Shown here: piece by piece, positions 22,708 to 32,193 of the stretch | Numbering within the stretch: the first letter of the stretch is position 1 | How the letters are laid out: each line of letters opens with the position of its first letter | NCBI GenBank assembly: GCA_015501585.1 | Contig: JADNRY010000487.1 | Location: forward strand, 1-44,849 | Source of the DNA: Rhodocollybia butyracea | Lineage: Eukaryota > Basidiomycota > Agaricomycetes > Agaricales > Omphalotaceae | Reading direction: 5' to 3' | DNA: 44,849 bases | Notes under the pieces: generated by a model | Told to the model about the DNA's origin: nothing | The model's input: only the letters and a program-made list of their open reading frames with translations | Databases searched by the model: none | Made by a program: the position numbers and the translations under genes

Positions 22708-23390
22708 TTGCTTACCTTTTTCAACCAAAATTTCACCTGTAAATCTTTGATAATTTCGGCTGAGAAATATACTGTAATTGATTGTCTTTTTTGATACAAA
22801 TTTTGCTGGTAATCTGTTATCTATTTCATCTGAAAAAGACAATGAAATTGCTTATCTATTTCATCTGAAAAAGACAATGAAATTGCTTATCTATTTCATT
22901 AAAAATTTCGCTCGAAATTTTTACAAGGTAATAACTGGCCAAGAACTGGGAGGTTTGGTCAATGATGTGATGCATCTGATAAGATTTCCTGTCTTTGAAC
23001 GCGACCAAAACGCAACTTATGGGATACCATATATGCATGGCTGCACTAGTCACCACCAGACAATAAATTGCTCCAGTTCTGCCCTCATATCCGCCTAAAG
23101 TGTTGTCAGATGCATCACATGACTGAGCCTCCCAGTTCTTGGCCAGTTATTACCTTGTAAAAATTTCGAGCAAAATTCTTAATTAATCACGAGCGAAATA
23201 GATAAGTAATCTCATTGTCTTTTTCGAGCAATATATATAGCAAAATTCCAAAAGAAAAAGATAATCAATTACAATGTATTTTTCGTACAAAATAGAAGAC
23301 ACTTTTCCATTGTAATTTGTATTGAAAAAAAGGTAAGTAATTACAACAATAATTTGGGCAATAATTTTGCCCGATATTTTTTGACGCTGG
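22658..23390. mobile_element. 733 bp foldback (long inverted repeat) element
   Basis: Both ends start CCAGCGTCAAAAAATAT. The arms are imperfectly complementary for roughly 320 bp each; the best inner part (near 22904-22985 against 23100-23185) is nearly identical and encloses about 115 unpaired bases. Two and a half 35 bp tandem units (22817-22851, 22852-22886, part to 22900) sit in the left arm. No coding capacity, very AT-rich. No clear target duplication: the flanking bases do not match. It overlaps the end of the DUF6535-type gene. Confidence 0.8.
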
Positions 23391-23411
23391 CGTAGTGTCT
23401 TGAGGTCGGCC

Positions 23412-23670
23412 GGAGCCTCCGGATCCTAGTTTAGCTATTCCTTTGGACAGCCTCGCTCGCCTAGGGGCCAGGAATCCCGGGGAGCCTCTGGATCCTAGTC
23501 TGGCTATTCCTTTGGACTCTCGAGATTGTGTCCTGGACTTTATTCAAAGGCTGGACCATTGTTTCCAGGAGTTTCAGCGTAGAAACCTGGACTTTCACTG
23601 GATTGGACGCCGCTAAGGAGCAACTAATCCCAAGGAGCCTTCAAATCCTCGTCTGGCTATTCCTTTGGAC
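23412..23670. repeat. Three copies of a 37 bp motif
   Basis: Copies at 23412-23448, 23481-23517 and 23634-23670 share GGAGCCT at the start and GGCTATTCCTTTGGAC (with small changes) at the end. Spacing is irregular (69 and 153 bp). I see no gene for them. Confidence 0.7.
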
Positions 23671-24502
23671 TCCCTCAACCATTGACGAACCACTCAGTCA
23701 TAGGATTCAATGAATCCTATGTTTCCTGTGACTACAGATGACTATGGAGACAGTTGAGACATGCTGTCAAGATCACCGCCCCTAGTCTTGTTCCCAGATG
23801 GGGTCTCTCGTTATTTTTATCAGGCAGTATTTAGAGTATTGCCCAGTCATGCTGCGTTTGGGAGACTCATGCTCTTTCAACTCATCAGTTTATATCCCAC
23901 TGTAACGCTGTACCATATCTGTGTCCCACTGTACACTCTGGAGCTCTTAGCTCTTGCATGACAAGCCTTGACTGGCTGCGCTTTGTCTTGGCAACTCAAA
24001 ATTTTACTTTCTCTTAAGAACTAGGGGGCTGCATGCATTATAGGTATATAGAGCCTTGTATAATAAATTGAATCAACATTTACTCTTTGTTTCGCTATGA
24101 TTTGGCCAGCTGTACATGAACAAAAAATTGGTCATACTGAGGGTGTGTGGCCGCCACCCAAGGGACTAACAGGACTGAACACGATGTCGTGTCAACCTCA
24201 CTCTGCTGCAGCAGTAGTCCCATCTGATACAGTACCCATCAATAAAGGAAACCCTTGTCCACGGAGCTGTTAAGACGGTCAAGATGGAAAAGGTCAGGCC
24301 ATGTACAGGCCAAAAGAGTAGCACATGTAGAGCTCAATCCTACACTCACTGGAACACCCAATCTTGTCACTCGGCCAAATTTGATGGACAAGTGCCAAAG
24401 CGGAATATATCAGCCAATCACAAGCTAGGTACCTACACTCCAGCCAGTAGTTTCTTGTTGACACTTTGATGACTGACGATCAGCCGTGTCGGTGAAACGA
24501 CT
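23671..24502. other. No gene seen
   Basis: About 830 bp without a splice-consistent gene. A TATA-like 'ggtatatag' near 24043 and 'aataaattgaatcaac' near 24061 could be the promoter and poly(A) part of an old LTR, but no boundaries were found. Confidence 0.3.
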
Positions 24503-25225
24503 GGGATTTAAGTCATGTGCTTCTTTTGACTTAGAGAAATACGAAAAATTAGAGGGTTTTGAACATCCATTTAGGAAAAATGTAAATAGATAGAAAGTTG
24601 CGCATTAAGAGTGCAAGAAACAAGTTTGTTACTGATTTTTTATACCTGAACTTGTTCTTGAGATATTCAGTGATCTTTATTGCAGAGTCAAGCAGAATTA
24701 GGGTTAGGGGCTACAGCAAGCAGCTTGCCGAGTTCATGCAGACAAAATTCTTCAGCCCATTCACTGGCACAGTGAGCTTGAGCAACAACAAGCTCGACAT
24801 AGTACTCTCAAAATGTCCTATTTTTGGGGGCATTTTCATAAAGGAAAGTTGATAGAGCAGTTTTGGGTAAGATGAACAGTGGTTTTACCTCGTAGTATGT
24901 TCTTTCCAGTAAGTTTCTGGTTCTCCCTCAGTCTAGAGCACCAAATATCTTGCATGAGAGCCTTTCAGCTTTTTTCAGATGCCTTTTGTCAAGTACTTGA
25001 GGTATTTGGGAGGCATGAGATGGAAGTATAAGGCAAGTGCTGGAAATGACCGACACATTTCTCCTGGACGAACCAACACAAATTTCAAAAAGAAAAAAAA
25101 TAGCTTGTTATTCATGGAAAGTCAACGAAGATTTCTAGCTACTTCATAAGGTTGTACAATGAGTTTGGAAACACTATGAATTGAGAATAATGGCCAAGTC
25201 CAAAGAAGCACATGATTTAAATCCG
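24503..25225. mobile_element. Possible degenerate transposon with 32 bp terminal inverted repeats
   Basis: 24503-24534 and 25194-25225 are reverse complements with four mismatches over 32 bp, enclosing 659 bp. Inside is an 84-codon open frame (24598-24852, plus) that I do not recognise. No clear flanking duplication. It could be a non-autonomous DNA transposon. Confidence 0.45.
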
Positions 25226-25315
25226 ACCCGCTAAAACAGCCGGATTAAGTTCCAGTCCCTCTGCCGAGGGTGTGATTTCACATCACAACTCTACAGCAGG
25301 GACTGGTTTGAGTCT

Positions 25316-25731
25316 ACTAGGTACCCATATTTTTTTGTTCAAGTGGAAATCCCACAGGTGACAGTCCCGACCCTTCCAGTGACAAGAGGTACTGACGAAA
25401 GATGCTGTATGATTTGGCTCCCGCTACTCTGGTCTACCTCAAAGCTCCAGTAGTAACACCATAGTAACATTATGGGCAGCTACTATGTATATCTTATCTT
25501 ATCAGACGTGGTTCGGCTCATCTTTACAGGTCCCGAAATCACCTTTCCCGGAATTGTACCAATGGGGCAAATGAGCAAAGTGACAAAAGTGTTAAATTAA
25601 GCGATCAGATCTTCAAAGCTTCATAATTTCATTCCTTGTTTGCTTTGAAGAAGGCTAGAGAATTTTTACTACAACTTATACCCATGATGACTACACTTTT
25701 ATCCCATCTAACCTCGTTATTTGGGTATTTA
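25316..25731 (+). pseudogene. Duplicated promoter and first codons of the dioxygenase-family gene
   Basis: Collinear but diverged copy of about 14571-14945. Shared landmarks include 'tggaaatcccacag', 'ctggtctacctcaaag', 'actatgtatatcttatc', 'ggaattgtaccaatgg' and 'atgactacacttttat'. The start codons and about 11 codons (MTTLL-x2-LTS-x-F) are kept, after which the similarity stops and the frame ends within about 15 codons. A dead 5' fragment of the gene 10.8 kb upstream, in the same orientation. Confidence 0.75.
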
Positions 25732-27934
25732 CGTGTAGGTATGCGAAAGGTGCTATAAAACAACCTAACAAAAACACTACCGCACCTAACCAGACTATTG
25801 ATATGTAAGGGAGCGAGGGCGGGTTGTCAGAGATTCCCCAAGGGAAAGCTTTGTAATATCGGATGTACGCGCGCGACTGCTCCAGGTTCAAGACTGTAGC
25901 GCTAACGGGGTAACTAAGCTTAGACAACTCTTAGAACTAAGTCGAGAGAAGCCTAGTTGGGGTGTACGAGTGTACGAGGGAACCAGGTGTGTATGTCCAA
26001 ATCAATTAACCAAAACCAAAACCAATACAACGAAACTAAGATTCTCCTAGGCAAACTCTGGCTCTAGCTAGAATAGTAATCTCGAGGTTTGTCAACAACC
26101 CTAGGCAAACTCTGGCACTAGCTGCTGTGACGCCGTAAAGTCCTCGACCAAACTCTGGGCCAAGCTACGATATTGTGAGTGAACTTAATCACTAGGAACT
26201 CGTACCACAATCTTAGTGGCTTGTCTAACTTTGTGAAGAAGTCAACTAAGGAACCCTCACTCTGGAGCCGAATAATCCCTTACTAGAAGCCGTCCCCTCT
26301 AAGGAAGCAACTAGATTTGAGTCGATCTGGAGTTTGAGAGAACTCTACACACTTAAATTCAATCAAGATATAAATGGGCTTTGCAAAGCGCGTGAAGTTT
26401 ATTACTTTCTTAAGATAACCAAGTCAGGAGGCGTCACGCTACTGATCCCGTGGGGACGTTCTATGGAGCACTGGTCTTAGCAGTCAAGTCGAGGGCAAGA
26501 AACTTGTCTTATTGAATAAATATATCTGGCTTATATACTGAGTAGAGAGAGTTTAATACGAAAAATAGATGAAACAGATACGGAGAGAGACGGAAAGAGA
26601 GTGGAACAGAGGAATCTGGCTCGGAAAGGAAACTCCAGCCTATATATGGTACACACAATAAAGAAATAGTCCATTCTTGGGTATATATCAGAGGTAAAAT
26701 ATGATTTCGTGAGGATTAACATAGTTTTAGGGTGTTTTGATCCGAGCGAGGTTTCTCCGATTACTCCACAATTCTCCGGGGTCAGGAGTACCTTTGCGCT
26801 TCATGATCACTCGCCGCCCGGTTTCCCTTGGGTGAGTTTCATTCTATTCCCGGATAGTTCTGTCCATCCTGAGTGTGATTAACATTCTCTCGAGAAGACC
26901 TGTTATCTAGCTTTCCAACGACACCACTTATGATAATCTCAAGCAACTGCGCTGAGTATGTACAAGTGATTCCCGATAGTCGGCTTTAACGGATAAGACC
27001 TTCCGTGTATGATTTCTAAGATCAAATGTTTCGATTTGCCAAGGCTATCCCGGCGCGTAGCTTTCCGTAGGACCGCTAAGCATGTTTCTACCGTCCTCAC
27101 GGTTGCAACCGGTGCCGCGAATAGATCTCTACGGTTTTCCTCGGGATCGTTCTGGTCCATTGTTACGGACTGTAAAGTCCACATCTTAACATAGCTTGTT
27201 GGGGGTCTTAGTGCGAGGGATGCCTTCCCTCATAATTCCTTCCCTCGAGTAACGCGTTGGCTTAGTACTTATCCCGCTTCGAGATGTCCTGTAGTTTAGA
27301 GAGTCTACACTCTTGGGTATAACTAGATTGACAATCTAGCGTTACATCTCCAGGCAGCCCAGGTATCCTCGCTAGCTTGGCTCTAGGCTACGCTTGTGGG
27401 CGTACCTTCACGGCTCGCTGAGTATTATTGTTAAGTTCTTTGCCTTGGCAACAGCTATCACGCTCGGGCTCCGTATAACTCTCTTATTGCATTGTATAAC
27501 ACGTACAAAGGGTCAAAATGTGCGGTTACACGCCTTAGGCCGATTTTAGGCCTAATATTGTTTTTCTCCACATGTTAACTTTCGGGTATGAATCGAACAA
27601 AAATCGCAAGGGGAAAGAAACCATAAGTAGATACTGAATTGCACCAGCACGATGTCAATAACTTGGAAAAGGTTTTATGTAAAGAAAACCCAGCCATATG
27701 ACATACATTTGGTTCAAAGTGAACGAAATTGGAACGTCCAGTAACTTAGGAAGAAAGTCTTATGTGAAAATTCTACTGGAGGACAAGGGACTTCAAGCTT
27801 CAAGATCCCAAAGGTAGGCGCGACTATTCTTGATTGGGGGAGATTATCCAGGAGAGATGGATTAGCGAAAGGATGAAGAACTCAAGAAATACGAGAGCGA
27901 ATATCAAACTTAGTGGCTCTGAAGCAATGTGTAA
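25732..27934. other. Gene-poor repeat-like block
   Basis: Over 2 kb without a recognisable gene. It holds a short repeated motif 'ggcaaactctgg' (about 26052 and 26105, with a relative near 26148), TATA-like and AATAAA-like sequences near 26515-26540, and an 81-codon minus-strand frame (26939-27184) that I do not recognise. A degenerate LTR or other transposon is possible; I could not find matching ends or a target duplication. Confidence 0.3.
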
Positions 27935-28336
27935 GAGCCTGTTCAGCAACGAGAACTGAGTTGTTATTCTGATATCCGAGTAATTTGTTAATTAGTTACT
28001 GATGTGACTAGCTGTGACTACCGCTCCATAATGAACACATCGTGCAATGCTGTTTTGCTTGTTTCCTTCATGTCTCTACTTTGTATGTTTGAGAACTTGG
28101 GACAAACAATCAAAAACCTAGTTTGAAAAGTAAAACACGCCAAAACCCAACATCACAAGCCTCAAAAAAGACTGAAATTTACAAAAAGATTGCTCGCATA
28201 TGCATTTTAATATTGATCACGCGATGCGCGCTGTCACCGCCCATATCACGGTGTGATATTGGCAAAAACGCAGATTACTATTTAAGGGAATTTGGATATC
28301 AGAATAACAAATCGGTTCTCGTTGCTGAACAGGCTC
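27935..28336. mobile_element. 402 bp MITE with TAA target duplication (PIF/Harbinger-like)
   Basis: Terminal inverted repeats of about 44 bp (starting GAGCCTGTTCAGCAACGAGA) at 27935-27978 and 28293-28336, with few mismatches. A TAA lies directly outside each end (27932-27934 and 28337-28339). The 3 bp TWA duplication and a GC-rich terminus fit non-autonomous PIF/Harbinger elements. It has no coding capacity of its own; an 85-codon open frame (28123-28380) crosses its right end and is not a gene. Confidence 0.85.
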
Positions 28337-28584
28337 TAAGGCCCCTGGGCTGTGAAGCAAAGGGGCTGAGAGCGGGCTAGCTGATATAGCAAGATAAGAG
28401 CGGGTAAGGCCGAAAGCTTAGCTGATAGCAGCTAAAAGAGTCCTTAAATCCTACCAAGTGCACACAACCCAATTCTATTGAGAGTACACACGAAGTGGCA
28501 GGAAGGAAAGGAACTAAAGATTACATAATAAGCGCTATTGATAATAACCAAAGCGGCGCCAATTCCGTAGCCGTTACACAACGA

Positions 28585-28905
28585 GCCGCTGATGGGCTGA
28601 ACCCGCCACCCGACGGAGGCATGACGCGAACTCTCCTCAATCATGCCTCGCGATAGATATCATACCTTAGTACGCGGACATGCTGGGGAGCTAAAATTTT
28701 GGTCGAGTACGCAGCATCTCGCTCGGTAAATTCTTTGTATGGTATGTATGATGGAAGAAGGGAAATAGAGGGTGATTGTACTCTCGACATTCTTCATCAA
28801 TCTCCAAGGACGGGTAAGATCATAAGATGATACAAACTCTCCTAATCATCCCTAGGCGCCTTGTTAAGGTGTCGGCGTTTTGTAATTTGGGACGCTCGGT
28901 TTAAA
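28585..28905. repeat. Rearranged copy of the 16.8-17.9 kb repeat unit
   Basis: Shares 'gaagggaaatagaggg', 'tactctcgacattcttcatcaatctcc', 'aactctcctaatcatc' and 'gtaatttgggacgctcgg' with the tandem units at 16770-17860, in altered order and spacing. A dispersed repeat about 11 kb from the array. Confidence 0.6.
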
Positions 28906-29103
28906 AATTTCAGTCTTTTGAAGATGCTCATTATTAAAATGGAAAGAGACGTCCGTAAAAAAATCATCAACCCTCTCAGGCCAGATTCAGAATCAGATTC
29001 ACCAAGCAAACTCGAGCGACGGAATAGAAATGGCTAATTGCGAAAAAAAAAAAAAAAAAAAAAGAGAAGTTTGGAATTTACCCAAAGAAAGCCTTCATCA
29101 ACT

Positions 29104-31316
29104 TCATCGATAGCACGGGGGTGAGTCATGAGGGCGGCCGGTGTAATCCTCTTCGTCATCCTCTAGTCCCTTGAGGATTGAGCGGGCAGTCATTACAAAG
29201 TCCGCTTTCGTCTGCTCAAGCTCCATCTGCTTCTTCTCGTACTTCTCCTTCGACCCCGAATCCTGTGTCTCATCGAGCCACTTAATGGCCTTGTCGACAA
29301 TGGCCCGGAGCTCGTATAAACTGTCTATGCCATCGGTAAGCGACTCTTTGAGTTTGTATGCGAACGACTCAAACTCGTCTTTGGCAGCATCACGGATGTC
29401 GAAACCCTCGCCTTCGGCCTCGTACTCCTCAAGTTCGGATCTCATGCGTTGAATATCCTCCTCGGAAAGACGGCCTTTGGCTTTAGTTACGATGACTTTG
29501 TTACTGGTGGTGTTACCGGGGGTCTTAGCGTAGACGGTTGTGTTCAAGATACCGTCAGCATCGATTTTAAAGGTGACATCGACTTGGGATGAGGAAGCTT
29601 TGAACTCCCCAAGGACGTTATAGTCCGCGGGACCGGCACTACCACCCTCCAGGATGCGGATAGGCATACCAGAATACACAGAGAAAGTCTTGGTATTTTC
29701 GGTGGGGATGGTGGTGTTATGCTCGATGAGTGTTGTCCTAGCGGTGTCAATCCTCTCAGCAGTCTCGGTACTGGTGTTCTCATTCTCAATGACTTCAGCA
29801 GTATTAGTCCCCACATTTGCGTGGAAAGTTGTGAACATTTTACGGGTTGCGAAACTTTCTAACTCGACATGTGCTTCAGTCTCGACATCGAGGTCAAATG
29901 GAGCAACATCGCGAAGGACTAAGTCCGGAGTTCTCTCACTGGATGTGCCATCAGAAAGAATGGCCGCCTGGACAGCAGCGCCGTATGCGACAGCCTCGTC
30001 TGGGTTGGTGTTTTTGTTGAGCTTCCTGCCGTTGAAAAAAATCGGACACGAGCTTGACAACACGAGGGATACGGGTGGAGCCACCAACCATAACAATCTC
30101 ATGCACGTTGCCCTTGTCGATCTCGGAGTCGGACAGGACTTTCTTAACGGGGTTAAGGGAGCGTTTGAAGAGGTCCTGGCAGAGCTCCTCGAAACGAGCA
30201 CGAGTGATCGAACTGCGAAAGTCGATCCTATCGTAGAGGGACTCGATTTCAATGGAGGCCTTGGTGAGTGAGGAAAGGTTTCGCTTTACACCTTCACAAG
30301 CAGCGCGGAGACGTCGAATCGCACCAGGATTCGAGGAGATATCTGTGGCAAGTCAGAAAAAATATTTAAAAAAAGACATAAAACATACCCTTCTTATTCT
30401 TGCGCTTGAACTCTTCGATAAAGAAGTTGACGAGGCAGGTATCAAAGTCCTCACCACCAAGGTGAGCGTCACCAGCGGTGGCCTTGACTTCGAAAATACC
30501 GTTTTTCATGGTCAAGAGCGAAACATCAAGAGTTCCTCCTCCAAAATCAAAGATGAGGACATTACGCTCTCGAGCGAAATTCCTTTCGAGACCATAGGCA
30601 ACGGCAGCAGCGGTTGGCTCATTGATGATACGTAGAACATTCAAGCCGGCGATTCTACCAGCGTCCTTGGTAGCCTGGCGCTGTGAGTCATTGAAATAGG
30701 CGGGTACAGCGATAACTGCGTTCTCAACACTGGTATCAAGGAAAGCCTCAGCGGTCTTCTTCATTTGGAGGAGAACCATGGAAGAAATTTCTTCAGGGCA
30801 CTAGATGACAACTAAGTATATATCAAACAAAGGGGGGAGAGCTTACAAATTGCTTCGTCTCGCCGTGGTGCTGGACCTCGATGTAGGGCTTTCCATCCTT
30901 GGAGACGACTTTGAAAGGGAGGTGCTTCATGTTAGCCTGGACCTGGGCATCATCAAATTTACGACCGATGAGGCGTTTGACGTCAAAGACACTGGAAGAA
31001 AACAAATTAGGACAAAGATTTCAAGATGTTCAATAATCAATATAGAAACGTACGTATTGTTCAAATTCATTGAGGCTTGTTTCTTCGCGTCATCGCCAAA
31101 AAGACGTTCGCCATTGGTGAAGGCAACGTAGGAAGGTGTTGTACGGTTGCCTTGGTCGTTGGCGATAATTTCGACATGGTCGTCCTGCCAGACACCGACA
31201 CATCTAGGAGACGACATCAGTCTTCGTGGAAACAGGAAAGGGAACAAATAAACTCACGAATATGTGGTACCAAGATCAATACCAATGGCTTTTGAATTTG
31301 AGGAATAATAACCCAT
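29104..31316 (-). pseudogene. HSP70 chaperone gene 1 (SSA type), frameshifted, unusual substrate-domain insert
   Basis: ATP-driven chaperone family. Starts MGYYSSNSKAIGIDLGTTYS at 31316, interrupted by at least four short introns. ATPase signatures are clear: [22 protein letters not shown], a [10 protein letters not shown] loop and [14 protein letters not shown]. In the A-run at 30035-30041 (minus T-run after the Val-Ser-Asp codons) one base too many shifts the frame after DFF; the correct frame continues [22 protein letters not shown] to the stop at 29104. Between the interdomain linker (about 29885) and the NTTIPT motif (about 29705) lies about 45 extra residues not seen in gene 2. At the very end the EEVD-like tail (IDEVD, 29097-29111) is present only in another frame. 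Either a pseudogene or one base of sequence error plus a lost tail. Confidence 0.8.
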
Positions 31317-32193
31317 TATGATTGTGTTTTAGTGGGTGAGGCGATGGAAAGGACGAGAGCTCTAAGCTCAATTGCTCAATTTTATAAAAACAACGCAATG
31401 ACTTGAGGGTTCTGTGTGGCTAAAGCTCCGGTGGTCAAGGGTGCGATGGGACCTGATATGGTAGACTCTTGCCTTTGTCTTATTCAAACTGCATGAGGAC
31501 GAAGACAGCCATGAAATAGTATCGATAAACTAATTGAGTTGATCGACGACGTTTTGAACTCCTCCACAATCGGATGACCCAGTAAGTATACCTCTGCTAA
31601 GTTTTCGGTTCCTTTTACCTCGAAGGAAGGAGAGATTCCGCAGTACGAGAGGCCGCATGATCTAGGAGATGAGAAAGGTCACTGCGGCTACAATCAGGAA
31701 GCGACACAGCTAGTGATGCAGTGGCAGCAGCGGTCTACATTCCATTGGTGGCCGGACATTGCCTTTTCTCGCTGGGAGCGAACAAGATGAATCAATGATT
31801 TCTGTGGGGGTTTTTCAACGCTCGTCATTTTCCCCCTGCCTCCAACGCCTGAGAATCTCGACAAGTCAGAATTAGGAATGGACGAGGAGAATAGAGGGAA
31901 TGAAATCCGAACTGACTACCTCGTCACATGGCTCTTTGTTAATTTCGGCCCGGCTATTCAAGGAGCATTCAACGAAGAGACTTGAGGATGTCTTGTCAAG
32001 GATGGTGCAGCTTGAGACTCATTACCTTTTTCGAAACGCTTATTCTGGCTATGTACGCTACTAGTAATTGTATTAAAGACACTTTCATTTATCCTCAGCC
32101 GTGAACATCCTTTCAGCTCAGAGTTTGACGAAGACGTATAAATCAAACACCACTCGCGTGACGACATTGGAATATGCTAGCCAAAGAAATCTT
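31317..32193. other. Spacer between the two HSP70 genes
   Basis: Holds the promoter of HSP70 gene 1 at its left end and the 3' region of gene 2 at its right. The 100 bp next to the gene 1 start closely match the promoter of gene 2. I saw no clear array of heat-shock elements and no further gene. Confidence 0.5.
31380..31386 (-). promoter_or_regulatory. TATA box of HSP70 gene 1
   Basis: TATAAAA on the minus strand, about 64-70 bp before the ATG. The equivalent site before gene 2 (34382-34388) is at the same distance and lies in the same conserved context (CTCAAGTCAT upstream, CCTTTCCATCGCCTCA downstream). Confidence 0.6.

Noticed and set aside
29043..29063. A-run of 21 bases beyond the HSP70-1 stop as evidence of a retrocopied gene
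   Set aside because: On the coding strand it is a T-run, and the gene has introns; it is a plain homopolymer.
29654..30271. 205-residue plus-strand frame opposite HSP70-1
   Set aside because: Antisense shadow of the HSP70 coding frame with no features of its own. Similar shadows at 32276-32788 and 33093-33338 were also dropped.
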